From: JBOHHR01 sp050740975
Lineage (GTDB): Bacteria > Pseudomonadota > Gammaproteobacteria > JBOHHR01
DNA length: 7,530 nucleotides
Assembly (NCBI GenBank): GCA_050740975.1
Contig: JBOIEE010000172.1
Span: forward strand, 1 to 7,530
Direction: 5' to 3'
The notes under the pieces: generated by a model
What the model was told of the DNA's origin: nothing
Databases searched by the model: none
The model's input: the letters and a program-made list of their open reading frames with translations, nothing else
Shown here: piece by piece, positions 1-6,195 of the stretch
How positions within the stretch are numbered: the first letter of the stretch is position 1
How the letters are laid out: each line of letters begins with the position of its first letter
Position numbers and translations under genes: made by a program

Positions 1-1
1 C

Positions 2-1120
2 CTCATGACCCACAACCACAGCCGCCTTAGCACCCGCGAACGCTTGCTCGAGGTTCAGCGCAAATACCCGGATAGACTTACCATCGAGCTCGACGCGCTC
101 GCCACCCGGGTGCTGTTCGACCGCAACAATCGGGCGACCGGCGTCGAATACCTCAAAGGCGAGCGGCTGTATCAGGCGCACAAAAACCCCAGCCAAGAAC
201 CGGGCGAAAAACGCGAGGTTCACGCTTCGCGTGAAGTCATCCTCTGCGGTGGGGCCTTCAACACACCCCAGTTACTCATGCTCTCCGGGATCGGGCCGGC
301 GGAAGAACTGCGAAAACACGGGATCCCGGTGCGAGTGGATCGGCCGGGTGTGGGCGCGAATCTGCAGGACCGCTACGAAGTCGGGGTGGTAAACCGGATG
401 AGCTTCGACCATTGGGAAGTGCTGGAGGGCGCTAAGTTCGCGCAGGGCGATCCTCAATACCGAGAGTGGGAGAACCAGCGCTCGGGCGTCTACGCTACCA
501 ACGGCGCCGTGCTCGCCGTGATCAAACGCTCGCTCCCAGCGCGGCCTCTGCCCGATCTGTTCTGCTTTGCGCTGCTGGCCAAGTTCGCGGGCTATTTTCC
601 GGGCTACTCTGTTGATATTACCAAACTGAACTACCTGACTTGGGCGGTGCTTAAGGCGCATACCAACAACACCGCCGGCGAGGTGCGGCTGAAATCTGCG
701 GATCCACGCGAGCGGCCCCATATCAATTTCCGCTATTTCGACGAAGGCAGTGACACCAAGGGCGAGGACCTCGAATCGGTTGTGGAAGGCATCAAGTTCG
801 TGCGCAAGCTGACCGCGCCTCTTAAGGCGAGGGGGCTCATTGAAGAGGAAGAGCTGCCGGGCGAGAAGGCTCAGTCGGATGATGAGCTGCGCGATTACGT
901 GAAATACCAGTCCTGGGGACACCACGCCTCGTGCACCTGCCCAATTGGTCGGGATGGCGATCCCATGGCCGTCCTCGATGGGAACTTCAAGGTGCAGGGC
1001 GTGCAGAACCTGCGGGTGGTGGATGCCTCAATCTTCCCCCGCATCCCCGGATTTTTCATCGTCAGCTCGATTTACATCGCAGCAGAAAAGGCGGCCGATG
1101 TGATCTTGGGGCCGCCATAG
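2..1120 (+). CDS. GMC-family FAD-dependent oxidoreductase, C-terminal part (5' end outside window)
   Basis: This is the C-terminal two thirds of a glucose-methanol-choline family flavoenzyme; such enzymes oxidise alcohols or related groups with FAD. The frame is open to the left edge. The first ATG, at position 5, lies inside the family fold and is probably not the start, because the dinucleotide-binding glycine motif must lie upstream. Counting from that Met, residues 82-98 (GGAFNTPQLLMLSGIGP) match GMC signature 2, followed by DRPGVGANLQDR. Near the C-terminus WGHHASCTCPIG (304-315) supplies the catalytic His, H307. The usual closing block is present (VVDASIFPR, then AEKAADVI). Aligned without gaps to choline dehydrogenase, the second catalytic Asn/His position is Val353, in IPGFFIVSSIY. 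The substrate cannot be told from sequence, and the missing residue argues against assuming choline. The gene ends 39 bases before an exported DUF4331-like protein and is probably co-transcribed with it. Confidence 0.93.
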   Translation, partial: LMTHNHSRLSTRERLLEVQRKYPDRLTIELDALATRVLFDRNNRATGVEYLKGERLYQAHKNPSQEPGEKREVHASREVILCGGAFNTPQLLMLSGIGPAEELRKHGIPVRVDRPGVGANLQDRYEVGVVNRMSFDHWEVLEGAKFAQGDPQYREWENQRSGVYATNGAVLAVIKRSLPARPLPDLFCFALLAKFAGYFPGYSVDITKLNYLTWAVLKAHTNNTAGEVRLKSADPRERPHINFRYFDEGSDTKGEDLESVVEGIKFVRKLTAPLKARGLIEEEELPGEKAQSDDELRDYVKYQSWGHHASCTCPIGRDGDPMAVLDGNFKVQGVQNLRVVDASIFPRIPGFFIVSSIYIAAEKAADVILGPP

Positions 1121-1146
1121 TTCCGGCTCTCCCTTTTAGGCTTTGA

Positions 1147-1153
1147 AAGGAAG
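1147..1153 (+). promoter_or_regulatory. Shine-Dalgarno site for the anchored DUF4331-like gene
   Basis: AAGGAAG lies 6 bases before the ATG at 1160. This supports that start, which also gives a well-formed signal peptide. No promoter or terminator is evident in the 39-base gap after the oxidoreductase gene, so read-through from it is likely. Confidence 0.6.
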
Positions 1154-1159
1154 TTACCC

Positions 1160-2260
1160 ATGAACAAGGCAATCATCCTCTCTCTTGGCCTTGCGTTGCT
1201 CGTCTTTTCTGCGGGCGCGCGCAGTTCGGATCACGCCGATCCGATTACCCTACCCGTGCTGGAGTCCGGGCTCACCGATCTCCACGCCTTCCCGGAAGGA
1301 GATCAGATGATCGTTGTCCTGGCGGCCCGGCGCGCCCTCACGGTCCCTTCGCCATACCAGCTCGAACCCTACGAGTACGCGATCCATATGGATCTTCACA
1401 GCCAGATGAGCTACGAAAACGCCGAGGATCGCGCTCGCTACGGTGGAACGATCGCTCAGCCCGAGGGGATCAGTCCTGACGTCACGATAAAGATCCGCCT
1501 CAACAATGACGCCACCTTGAAGGAGAAATCGTTTGAAGGCTTAAGCAACCCCGACAAGGTGCGCCTGTGGGCCGGCGTCAAAGACGACCCCTTTATCTTC
1601 CCCCGCTTCTTCGAAAGAAACGCCATCGCGATGGTGCTCAGCATCCCGTTTTCGGCGTTCCCAGCGGGCCAGCGGGACTGGCTGCTATGGGGGACCACGA
1701 CGCGGCTGGAAGATGGGGTGCAGATCGATCACGTCGGGCGCTCGAACCGCACCCAGCTCGCCCGTTTCGACTTCTTGAACACGCTCCCACCGAGTCAACA
1801 CGTAGCCGCGATTAAGGAGAAGAACAAGTCCAGAGAGCAGATCCTGAAATGGCTCACGGACTGTATTCCGCCCGTTGGGAATCTTTACCAAACGGTGTTC
1901 ACACTTCGGCATTACGACTACGTCCCGGATGTAATGATGTTCACCAAGCGCTATCCGGTGGGATTTCCGAATGGGAGGCGCTTGACCGACGACGTAGCGG
2001 TGTTGACCTGCCAGCAGGGCGATTGCCCGTTGATCGAGGCGTCGTATGGAGATATCAAGCAGTGGCCACGGGCGACCAGCAACGACAAGCCATTCGGGAA
2101 GGAGTTTCCCTATCTCGCCGATCCGTGGCCGGCAAAACCGTCGCCGCCCGCGGCGAGCGGCCCCGGTATGATGTGCATGATCATCGTGATGGCCGTGCTT
2201 TTACTCTTAGTAGGGATCATCGTGTGGCTGTTCATCCGTTGCCGTCGCAAGCGGGCATGA
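1160..2260 (+). CDS. DUF4331-like exported protein with C-terminal membrane anchor
   Basis: This 366-residue protein has a Sec signal peptide (residues 1 to about 20, hydrophobic core IILSLGLALLVF) followed by SSDHADP. DUF4331-type landmarks follow in order: L39-TDLHAFP, AGVKDDPF (138-145), FPNGRRLTDDVAVL (269-282), and NDKPFGKEFPYLADPWP (308-324). A CX4C pair (C284, C289) sits between the last two. After a Pro/Ala/Ser/Gly linker (325-336) comes a hydrophobic helix (about 337-359) and a basic tail, RCRRKRA. The expected topology is a periplasmic or surface domain tethered by a C-terminal helix with the tail in the cytoplasm. The biochemical role of DUF4331 proteins is not established. The next gene encodes a larger paralogue without the anchor. 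Family assignment rests on remembered motifs rather than a profile search, but several agree in order. Confidence 0.85.
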   Translation: MNKAIILSLGLALLVFSAGARSSDHADPITLPVLESGLTDLHAFPEGDQMIVVLAARRALTVPSPYQLEPYEYAIHMDLHSQMSYENAEDRARYGGTIAQPEGISPDVTIKIRLNNDATLKEKSFEGLSNPDKVRLWAGVKDDPFIFPRFFERNAIAMVLSIPFSAFPAGQRDWLLWGTTTRLEDGVQIDHVGRSNRTQLARFDFLNTLPPSQHVAAIKEKNKSREQILKWLTDCIPPVGNLYQTVFTLRHYDYVPDVMMFTKRYPVGFPNGRRLTDDVAVLTCQQGDCPLIEASYGDIKQWPRATSNDKPFGKEFPYLADPWPAKPSPPAASGPGMMCMIIVMAVLLLLVGIIVWLFIRCRRKRA

Positions 2261-2330
2261 TCCGGGTGCCGACACCGCACCGGGTTCTCAAAGTCCTTAG
2301 ATCCCAACGAAACCAGAAACGATCACAATA

Positions 2331-2340
2331 GTGTTAACAC
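2331..2340. promoter_or_regulatory. Perfect 10-base palindrome abutting a Shine-Dalgarno site
   Basis: GTGTTAACAC reads the same on both strands and directly precedes AGGAGG (2341-2346). The location would suit an operator or a site where protein binding blocks ribosome access. It has no loop, so it is not a stable RNA hairpin by itself. A single 10-base palindrome can arise by chance and no second copy was noticed, so a regulatory role is speculative. Confidence 0.25.
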
Positions 2341-2346
2341 AGGAGG
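2341..2346 (+). promoter_or_regulatory. Strong Shine-Dalgarno site for the 541-residue DUF4331-like gene
   Basis: AGGAGG lies 7 bases before the ATG at 2354. It is the strongest ribosome-binding site seen in the window and fixes the start of the gene. This suggests high expression of the soluble DUF4331-like protein compared with its anchored neighbour. Confidence 0.75.
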
Positions 2347-2353
2347 AGCGGTC

Positions 2354-3979
2354 ATGAGACACATAAACGTCGCCCACAAAAACTTGCTTATCGGCTCAGC
2401 GCTGTTCAGTTGCCTATTCCTGCATGGGGTTGGCTACGCGGCCGACCATAATGATCCCAACGCGATCAATTCCATATTCGCCGATATTCCGGTGAGCGCG
2501 GCTGATCTCTACGATATGTTCGGCTTCCCGAGCGAGGATAAAACGGGCGGGGAGAAGGTGGTGGTGGCGCTCACCTTTGCGTCTATTCCCAAAACCGGCG
2601 TTTTCGACACCGACATGCTGTACACGATCAATTTCGACCCGGATCCGAGAACGGGCTCCGCGCTTGGAGAGGACAGCACTCTAGATGCCATGCTTGGGGC
2701 GATCGCGAAAAAGTACCTGGAGCTGAAACCCTCGGAAGTGAAGGTCACGTTCAACAAAAAAAACCAGGCCAAAGTCGATTTTAGCAATTTTCCAGGCGGC
2801 GACTTTTCCAAAGTGGTGGAAACCAATCGGGTGCTGACCATCGAATCGCCGGATGGGTATTCCATCAAGACATTCATCGGCGGCAGAGACGACGCGTTTT
2901 TTAACGATCTGCCGGGCTTTTTTCGCTCGATAAATTACGCGCCGCAATATTATCTCGTTCCGCATGCGATGAAGGATAAGAGGGAATTAGCCATACCGAA
3001 AACGCTCCTCGAGCTTGAGGGCAATACCCTCTTTAATTTTGACCAAAGCACGCCGGATTGGGGCGTCACCCTTAAGAAAAATCTGCCCACTGGGCCGCTC
3101 ACCTGGAAGGGCGATAAGTTCCTGAAGAATGAGAAAGGCGATTTCCGCTTCGTCTATAGCGGTCAAGACGCCCAAGCCGGTAGGAACGTGAACGCCATTA
3201 TTTTCGAGCTGCCCTTGAAGTTCCTTACCCAATCGCCCGAGAAAGAGCGGATCGTCAGAGTCTGGGGTGAAAGTTGGGTCTTGAAAGCCTCGAGCAAAAT
3301 CGACCTCATACCCGATAAAGGATCCTACGCCTCCGTCGGCAAGACGTCCGAGTTCATCGACGACATCGCCGCTTATAAGCGCGTTGATGTCGATGGGGTG
3401 CCCTTCTTGGATGCGGCCCTAAACGAGCGAGAAGATGAAAGGCAGATCGCCGATAACATAAAGCTCGCGCGCCATTACGTCATACGATTCGCGCACTTGG
3501 GTTGGGCTTTTGGGCCCTCCATCGACGCCTTGGGGCTCAAAACCTGTTTTGACCACGACGATTCCCCCATCTCCGTGCATAAAACCTACAAGCTGGCGAT
3601 AAACGCCTTCCCGCGTGTTAAGAGATGCTTTTTCCAGCGGGTCAATATGCCGGACGATTTATGGAATAAGCGCGGTTTGGCTATAGAACCCCCCAAGACA
3701 TTTGAAATATTCATACCGAACGTCGCTTCTATCGATATGGACACGACGGGTAGCTGGCCACTCGGGCGCAGACTCGAAGATCAAGTGGCCACGCGCTTCC
3801 TCTCGTTATTCTTAGATATGGAAAAAGGATGTGGCGGGAAAAAATGCCATGTTGAAACCCTAGGCGATCAAGCCTTGTGGGACAAAGCGCCGATAGAACC
3901 CAAGACACCGCCCAATCCGCTGAAAAACGACAAGCCATTCCTTACCGAGTTTCCGTATCTAGCGGACCCGTGGCCATAG
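2354..3979 (+). CDS. DUF4331-like exported protein (large paralogue, no anchor)
   Basis: This 541-residue protein has a signal peptide (core LLIGSALFSCLFLHGVG, likely cleaved near A29/A30) followed at once by DHNDP. The order of motifs repeats that of the upstream gene: DLYDMFGFP (51-59), FIGGRDDAFFNDL (174-186), SWPLGRRLEDQVA (467-479), a CX4C pair (C493, C498) and NDKPFLTEFPYLADPWP (525-541). The protein ends exactly on this last block, where the paralogue continues into a linker and membrane helix. It is about 175 residues longer than the paralogue, with extra sequence between the N-terminal and DD-x-F motifs and before the GRRL motif. C398 and C425 are further candidates for disulfides. 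The protein is expected to be periplasmic or secreted. Its function is unknown; the gene order implies it works with the anchored paralogue and perhaps the oxidoreductase. Confidence 0.87.
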   Translation: MRHINVAHKNLLIGSALFSCLFLHGVGYAADHNDPNAINSIFADIPVSAADLYDMFGFPSEDKTGGEKVVVALTFASIPKTGVFDTDMLYTINFDPDPRTGSALGEDSTLDAMLGAIAKKYLELKPSEVKVTFNKKNQAKVDFSNFPGGDFSKVVETNRVLTIESPDGYSIKTFIGGRDDAFFNDLPGFFRSINYAPQYYLVPHAMKDKRELAIPKTLLELEGNTLFNFDQSTPDWGVTLKKNLPTGPLTWKGDKFLKNEKGDFRFVYSGQDAQAGRNVNAIIFELPLKFLTQSPEKERIVRVWGESWVLKASSKIDLIPDKGSYASVGKTSEFIDDIAAYKRVDVDGVPFLDAALNEREDERQIADNIKLARHYVIRFAHLGWAFGPSIDALGLKTCFDHDDSPISVHKTYKLAINAFPRVKRCFFQRVNMPDDLWNKRGLAIEPPKTFEIFIPNVASIDMDTTGSWPLGRRLEDQVATRFLSLFLDMEKGCGGKKCHVETLGDQALWDKAPIEPKTPPNPLKNDKPFLTEFPYLADPWP

Positions 3980-4020
3980 CAATTCAAGTTAAAAGCACTC
4001 TGTCGGAGGCTGAGGTGAGT

Positions 4021-4160
4021 ATGGGACCGGAATATTTTGGAACTGAAGAGTTTACCGATGAAGATCGTGCGTGATCCACTTCAATCATCCCACGTGGCGC
4101 GATGACAAAAACGATCCGTTTACCGCGACCCGGGTGGATGGCCGTAAACAACGCCGGTAA
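4021..4160 (+). pseudogene. Possible frame-broken remnant of a small coding sequence
   Basis: The 235-base gap before the patatin gene contains two adjoining open stretches that read as one protein if the frame is shifted by two bases near 4069. The first (4021-4074) encodes MGPEYFGTEEFTDEDRA and then stops. The second starts at 4071 in another frame with VIHFNHPTWRDDKND and ends at the TAA at 4158-4160. Skipping bases 4069-4070 gives DEDRVIHFNHPTWRDDKNDP, a natural-looking composition with no internal stop and about 46 residues in all. GGAGG (4005-4009) precedes the first ATG. The family was not recognised. It may be the tail of a deleted gene, a sequencing indel in a small gene, or chance. 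Confidence 0.3.
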
Positions 4161-4206
4161 CAAGGCCCAGAATCCCTGACTTAATCGCCCCAAACAACCA
4201 CAAACC

Positions 4207-4212
4207 AGGAAG
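4207..4212 (+). promoter_or_regulatory. Shine-Dalgarno site for the patatin-like gene
   Basis: AGGAAG ends only 2 bases before the ATG at 4215, which is closer than ideal; pairing through AGGA alone leaves 4 bases. The start is still preferred because the patatin fold begins about 14 residues later at LGLALSGGGFRA. The preceding gap shows no clear promoter. Confidence 0.45.
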
Positions 4213-4214
4213 CC

Positions 4215-5972
4215 ATGAATAGCTACTCCAACATTTCAGGATCTGACATCAAGTTAGGGCTCGCGCTGTCTGGCGGCGGCTTTCGGGCGTCTTTTTTCCA
4301 CGTCGGTGTGTTGGCGAAGCTCGCGATGCTCGGCCTGCTGCGCCCTATAGAGGTGATCTCTACCGTTTCGGGGGGATCGGTCATCGGGGCGCTCTATTAC
4401 CTGCACGTGAAAAAGCTGCTCGAGTCGAAAGCCGATGATGCGATCAACGATGGAGACTATAAAGAGCTGGTCGAAAATGTCGAGCGCGACTTCTTTGAGG
4501 CCGCAAAAAGCAACTTCCGGGTGCGCACGTTTATCGATCTGAATAAAAACCTGCAGACCCGGAACGCGGATTATTCCCATACCGACCGTATCGCCGAATT
4601 ATTCGATGAGGATCTCTACCGACCGGTGCTCCAGAGCTCAAGCGCGATATTGATGCGGGAGTTGAAAATTCAGCCGCTCTCAGCCAAGCCGGATTTCTTT
4701 CCCAGAACCGACAACGCCGGGCGCCAGGCCAAGGTACCCATTCTGGTCATCAACGCCACTACCCTGAATACCGGGCGCAACTGGCAGTTCACCGCCGCTT
4801 GGATGGGTGAACCGCCCCATGAGGATTCGGTATCGCTGGATATCGATACGAAAACAAAACGTCTGCGCCGGCCGAATTCTTATTTTGATTTGCCGCACCA
4901 GAAGGACCTTCTGCTTGGCCATGCGGTAGCCTCCTCCGTCGCCGTCCCCGGAATATTCCACCCACTCGCGATCAGCGATACCTATCCCGCGATCCGAGTG
5001 CAATTGGTCGATGGCGGGGTCCACGACAATCAAGGAGTGCAAGCTCTGATCGATGAAGTCTGCACCCATTTCATCATCAGCGATGCCTCGGGACAGCTTC
5101 AAGAAGAGGATGACCCCGACACCGAGCTTACCGCCGTGCCTGAACGGACCGATGACATCTTCCAAGAACGCCTGCGGCAAGAGCAATTGTTCCGCACGCT
5201 TGAGACCAAAGCCGAATCACGAGTTGCATTAACGCACCTGCGCAAGGGCTTGCCGACGACTGCGGTCGCCTGGCTCGATGCCAGCGGAAAACCGGCTGAG
5301 CCGGACAAGGTACTGCGATCGGTTTCGCCGCCCAACAGTTCGCAAGACTTCACGGTAACCGAGCCAGTACAGGACTTATTGTCCAAAATCCGCACCGATT
5401 TGGATTCCTTCACTGAGGTGGAGGCGCACTCCCTGATGCTCGATGCCTACCGCATGACCGCGGCTGTGATCCCTACCGTTCCGCAAATCGCGAGCTTGGG
5501 GACGACTCCCATACCGGAAGATCAAGCGCGATGGCAGTTTGTCGATGTCGCTCCGTATATGCAGCAACCCACGGACTATTATCTCCAGCAGTTAGAGGCC
5601 GCGAGCGAGAAGTTCTTGAAGGTGTTCCGCTTGATTCGGCCGAAATGGCTGGGTGAAGCACTGAGGATTGCGTTGTTACTGGTGCCGGTCGTGTTGCTCT
5701 TGTACCTTGCTTGGCTGCTACGGAACTGCGAGCTGTCGCTCGGCACTTTGTTGTTTATCGCAATCATCGGCGCCGTGGTTTATTTTTCGCGGAGCTTGAT
5801 AGAACGGTTCTACTGGTTAGCCCGCCTGCGCTCCTACCGCCAAATTCTGGTGCGGCTTCTCGGCCGAGCGCTGTTCTCGGTTCTCATATCCCCGCTGCTG
5901 TGGCTGCACCTGCGTTTCATCAATCCGCTGTTTTTGAAGTTGGGTGCGATCGAGAGGCTTAAGCGGGTATGA
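4215..5972 (+). CDS. Patatin-like phospholipase with C-terminal membrane segments
   Basis: This 585-residue protein begins with a patatin-type lipid acyl hydrolase domain (about residues 13-285). The oxyanion-hole loop is SGGGFRA (19-25). The nucleophile is Ser55 in STVSGGSVIGA, a variant of GxSxG with the second Gly one residue later. The catalytic Asp is D266 in LVDGGVHDNQG. The conserved ASSVAVPGIFHP segment (239-250) precedes it. Such enzymes cleave acyl chains from phospholipids or neutral lipids using a Ser-Asp dyad. There is no signal peptide, so the catalytic domain should be cytoplasmic. A helical, charged middle region (about 300-475) leads to hydrophobic stretches at 482-502, 508-525 and possibly 549-568, which should hold it on the inner membrane. 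The stop overlaps the start of a broken KAP-type NTPase gene by four bases (ATGA), indicating translational coupling before that gene decayed. The natural lipid substrate is not known. Confidence 0.93.
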   Translation: MNSYSNISGSDIKLGLALSGGGFRASFFHVGVLAKLAMLGLLRPIEVISTVSGGSVIGALYYLHVKKLLESKADDAINDGDYKELVENVERDFFEAAKSNFRVRTFIDLNKNLQTRNADYSHTDRIAELFDEDLYRPVLQSSSAILMRELKIQPLSAKPDFFPRTDNAGRQAKVPILVINATTLNTGRNWQFTAAWMGEPPHEDSVSLDIDTKTKRLRRPNSYFDLPHQKDLLLGHAVASSVAVPGIFHPLAISDTYPAIRVQLVDGGVHDNQGVQALIDEVCTHFIISDASGQLQEEDDPDTELTAVPERTDDIFQERLRQEQLFRTLETKAESRVALTHLRKGLPTTAVAWLDASGKPAEPDKVLRSVSPPNSSQDFTVTEPVQDLLSKIRTDLDSFTEVEAHSLMLDAYRMTAAVIPTVPQIASLGTTPIPEDQARWQFVDVAPYMQQPTDYYLQQLEAASEKFLKVFRLIRPKWLGEALRIALLLVPVVLLLYLAWLLRNCELSLGTLLFIAIIGAVVYFSRSLIERFYWLARLRSYRQILVRLLGRALFSVLISPLLWLHLRFINPLFLKLGAIERLKRV

Positions 5973-6195
5973 ACGCAGGCGCGCGTAGCCATCACGACGA
6001 ACCCGCGCTCGTCGATGGCCTCGGGCGCGAGAATTTTATCCAGTCGGTCTGTCGGATCATCAGCGATTGCCAGGCATCCAAAGGCATCGCCATCAGCGGC
6101 TATTGGCAGCGGCAAGACCAGCGCCTTGCAGCAGGAGCAAACGCAAAAACCACGATAAATTGAGGAAGCAATTTATCGAAGTGCCCATAAATATG
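5969..6195 (+). pseudogene. KAP-type P-loop NTPase, frameshifted and truncated N-terminal remnant
   Basis: The ATG at 5969 overlaps the patatin stop (ATGA). The open frame gives 64 residues, but only the first 46 look genuine: DEPALVDGLGRENF, then GIAISGYW at 39-46, which matches the segment leading into Walker A of KAP NTPases (LGR...FA...GI.GPWGSGKTS). The P-loop itself is in the next frame: bases 6108-6128 encode SGKTSAL right after the TGG at 6104-6106. Restoring two bases before C6107 would give GYWGSGKTSAL. That frame stops at 6156-6158. A third frame from about 6136 continues plausibly (KRKNHDKLRKQFIEVPIN, to 6192), resembling the stretch before the N-A/P-W-R-Y motif of KAP proteins. 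Beyond about 6195 the similarity ends, probably at mobile DNA. No functional NTPase can be made. KAP rather than another P-loop class is an inference from spacing. Confidence 0.65.

Noticed and set aside
272..925. 217-residue open frame on the minus strand opposite the GMC gene
   Set aside because: It lies wholly inside a gene with clear family motifs, has no recognisable motif of its own, and its open length is expected from the GC-rich codon pattern of the opposite strand.
2262..2283. Possible terminator hairpin after the anchored DUF4331-like gene
   Set aside because: CCGG(G)TGC can pair with GCACCGG only with a bulge and it is followed by TTCTC rather than a run of T, so a terminator is not supported.
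4680..5186. 168-residue open frame on the minus strand opposite the patatin gene
   Set aside because: It is antisense to the catalytic domain containing D266, shows no motif, and is explained as a shadow frame.
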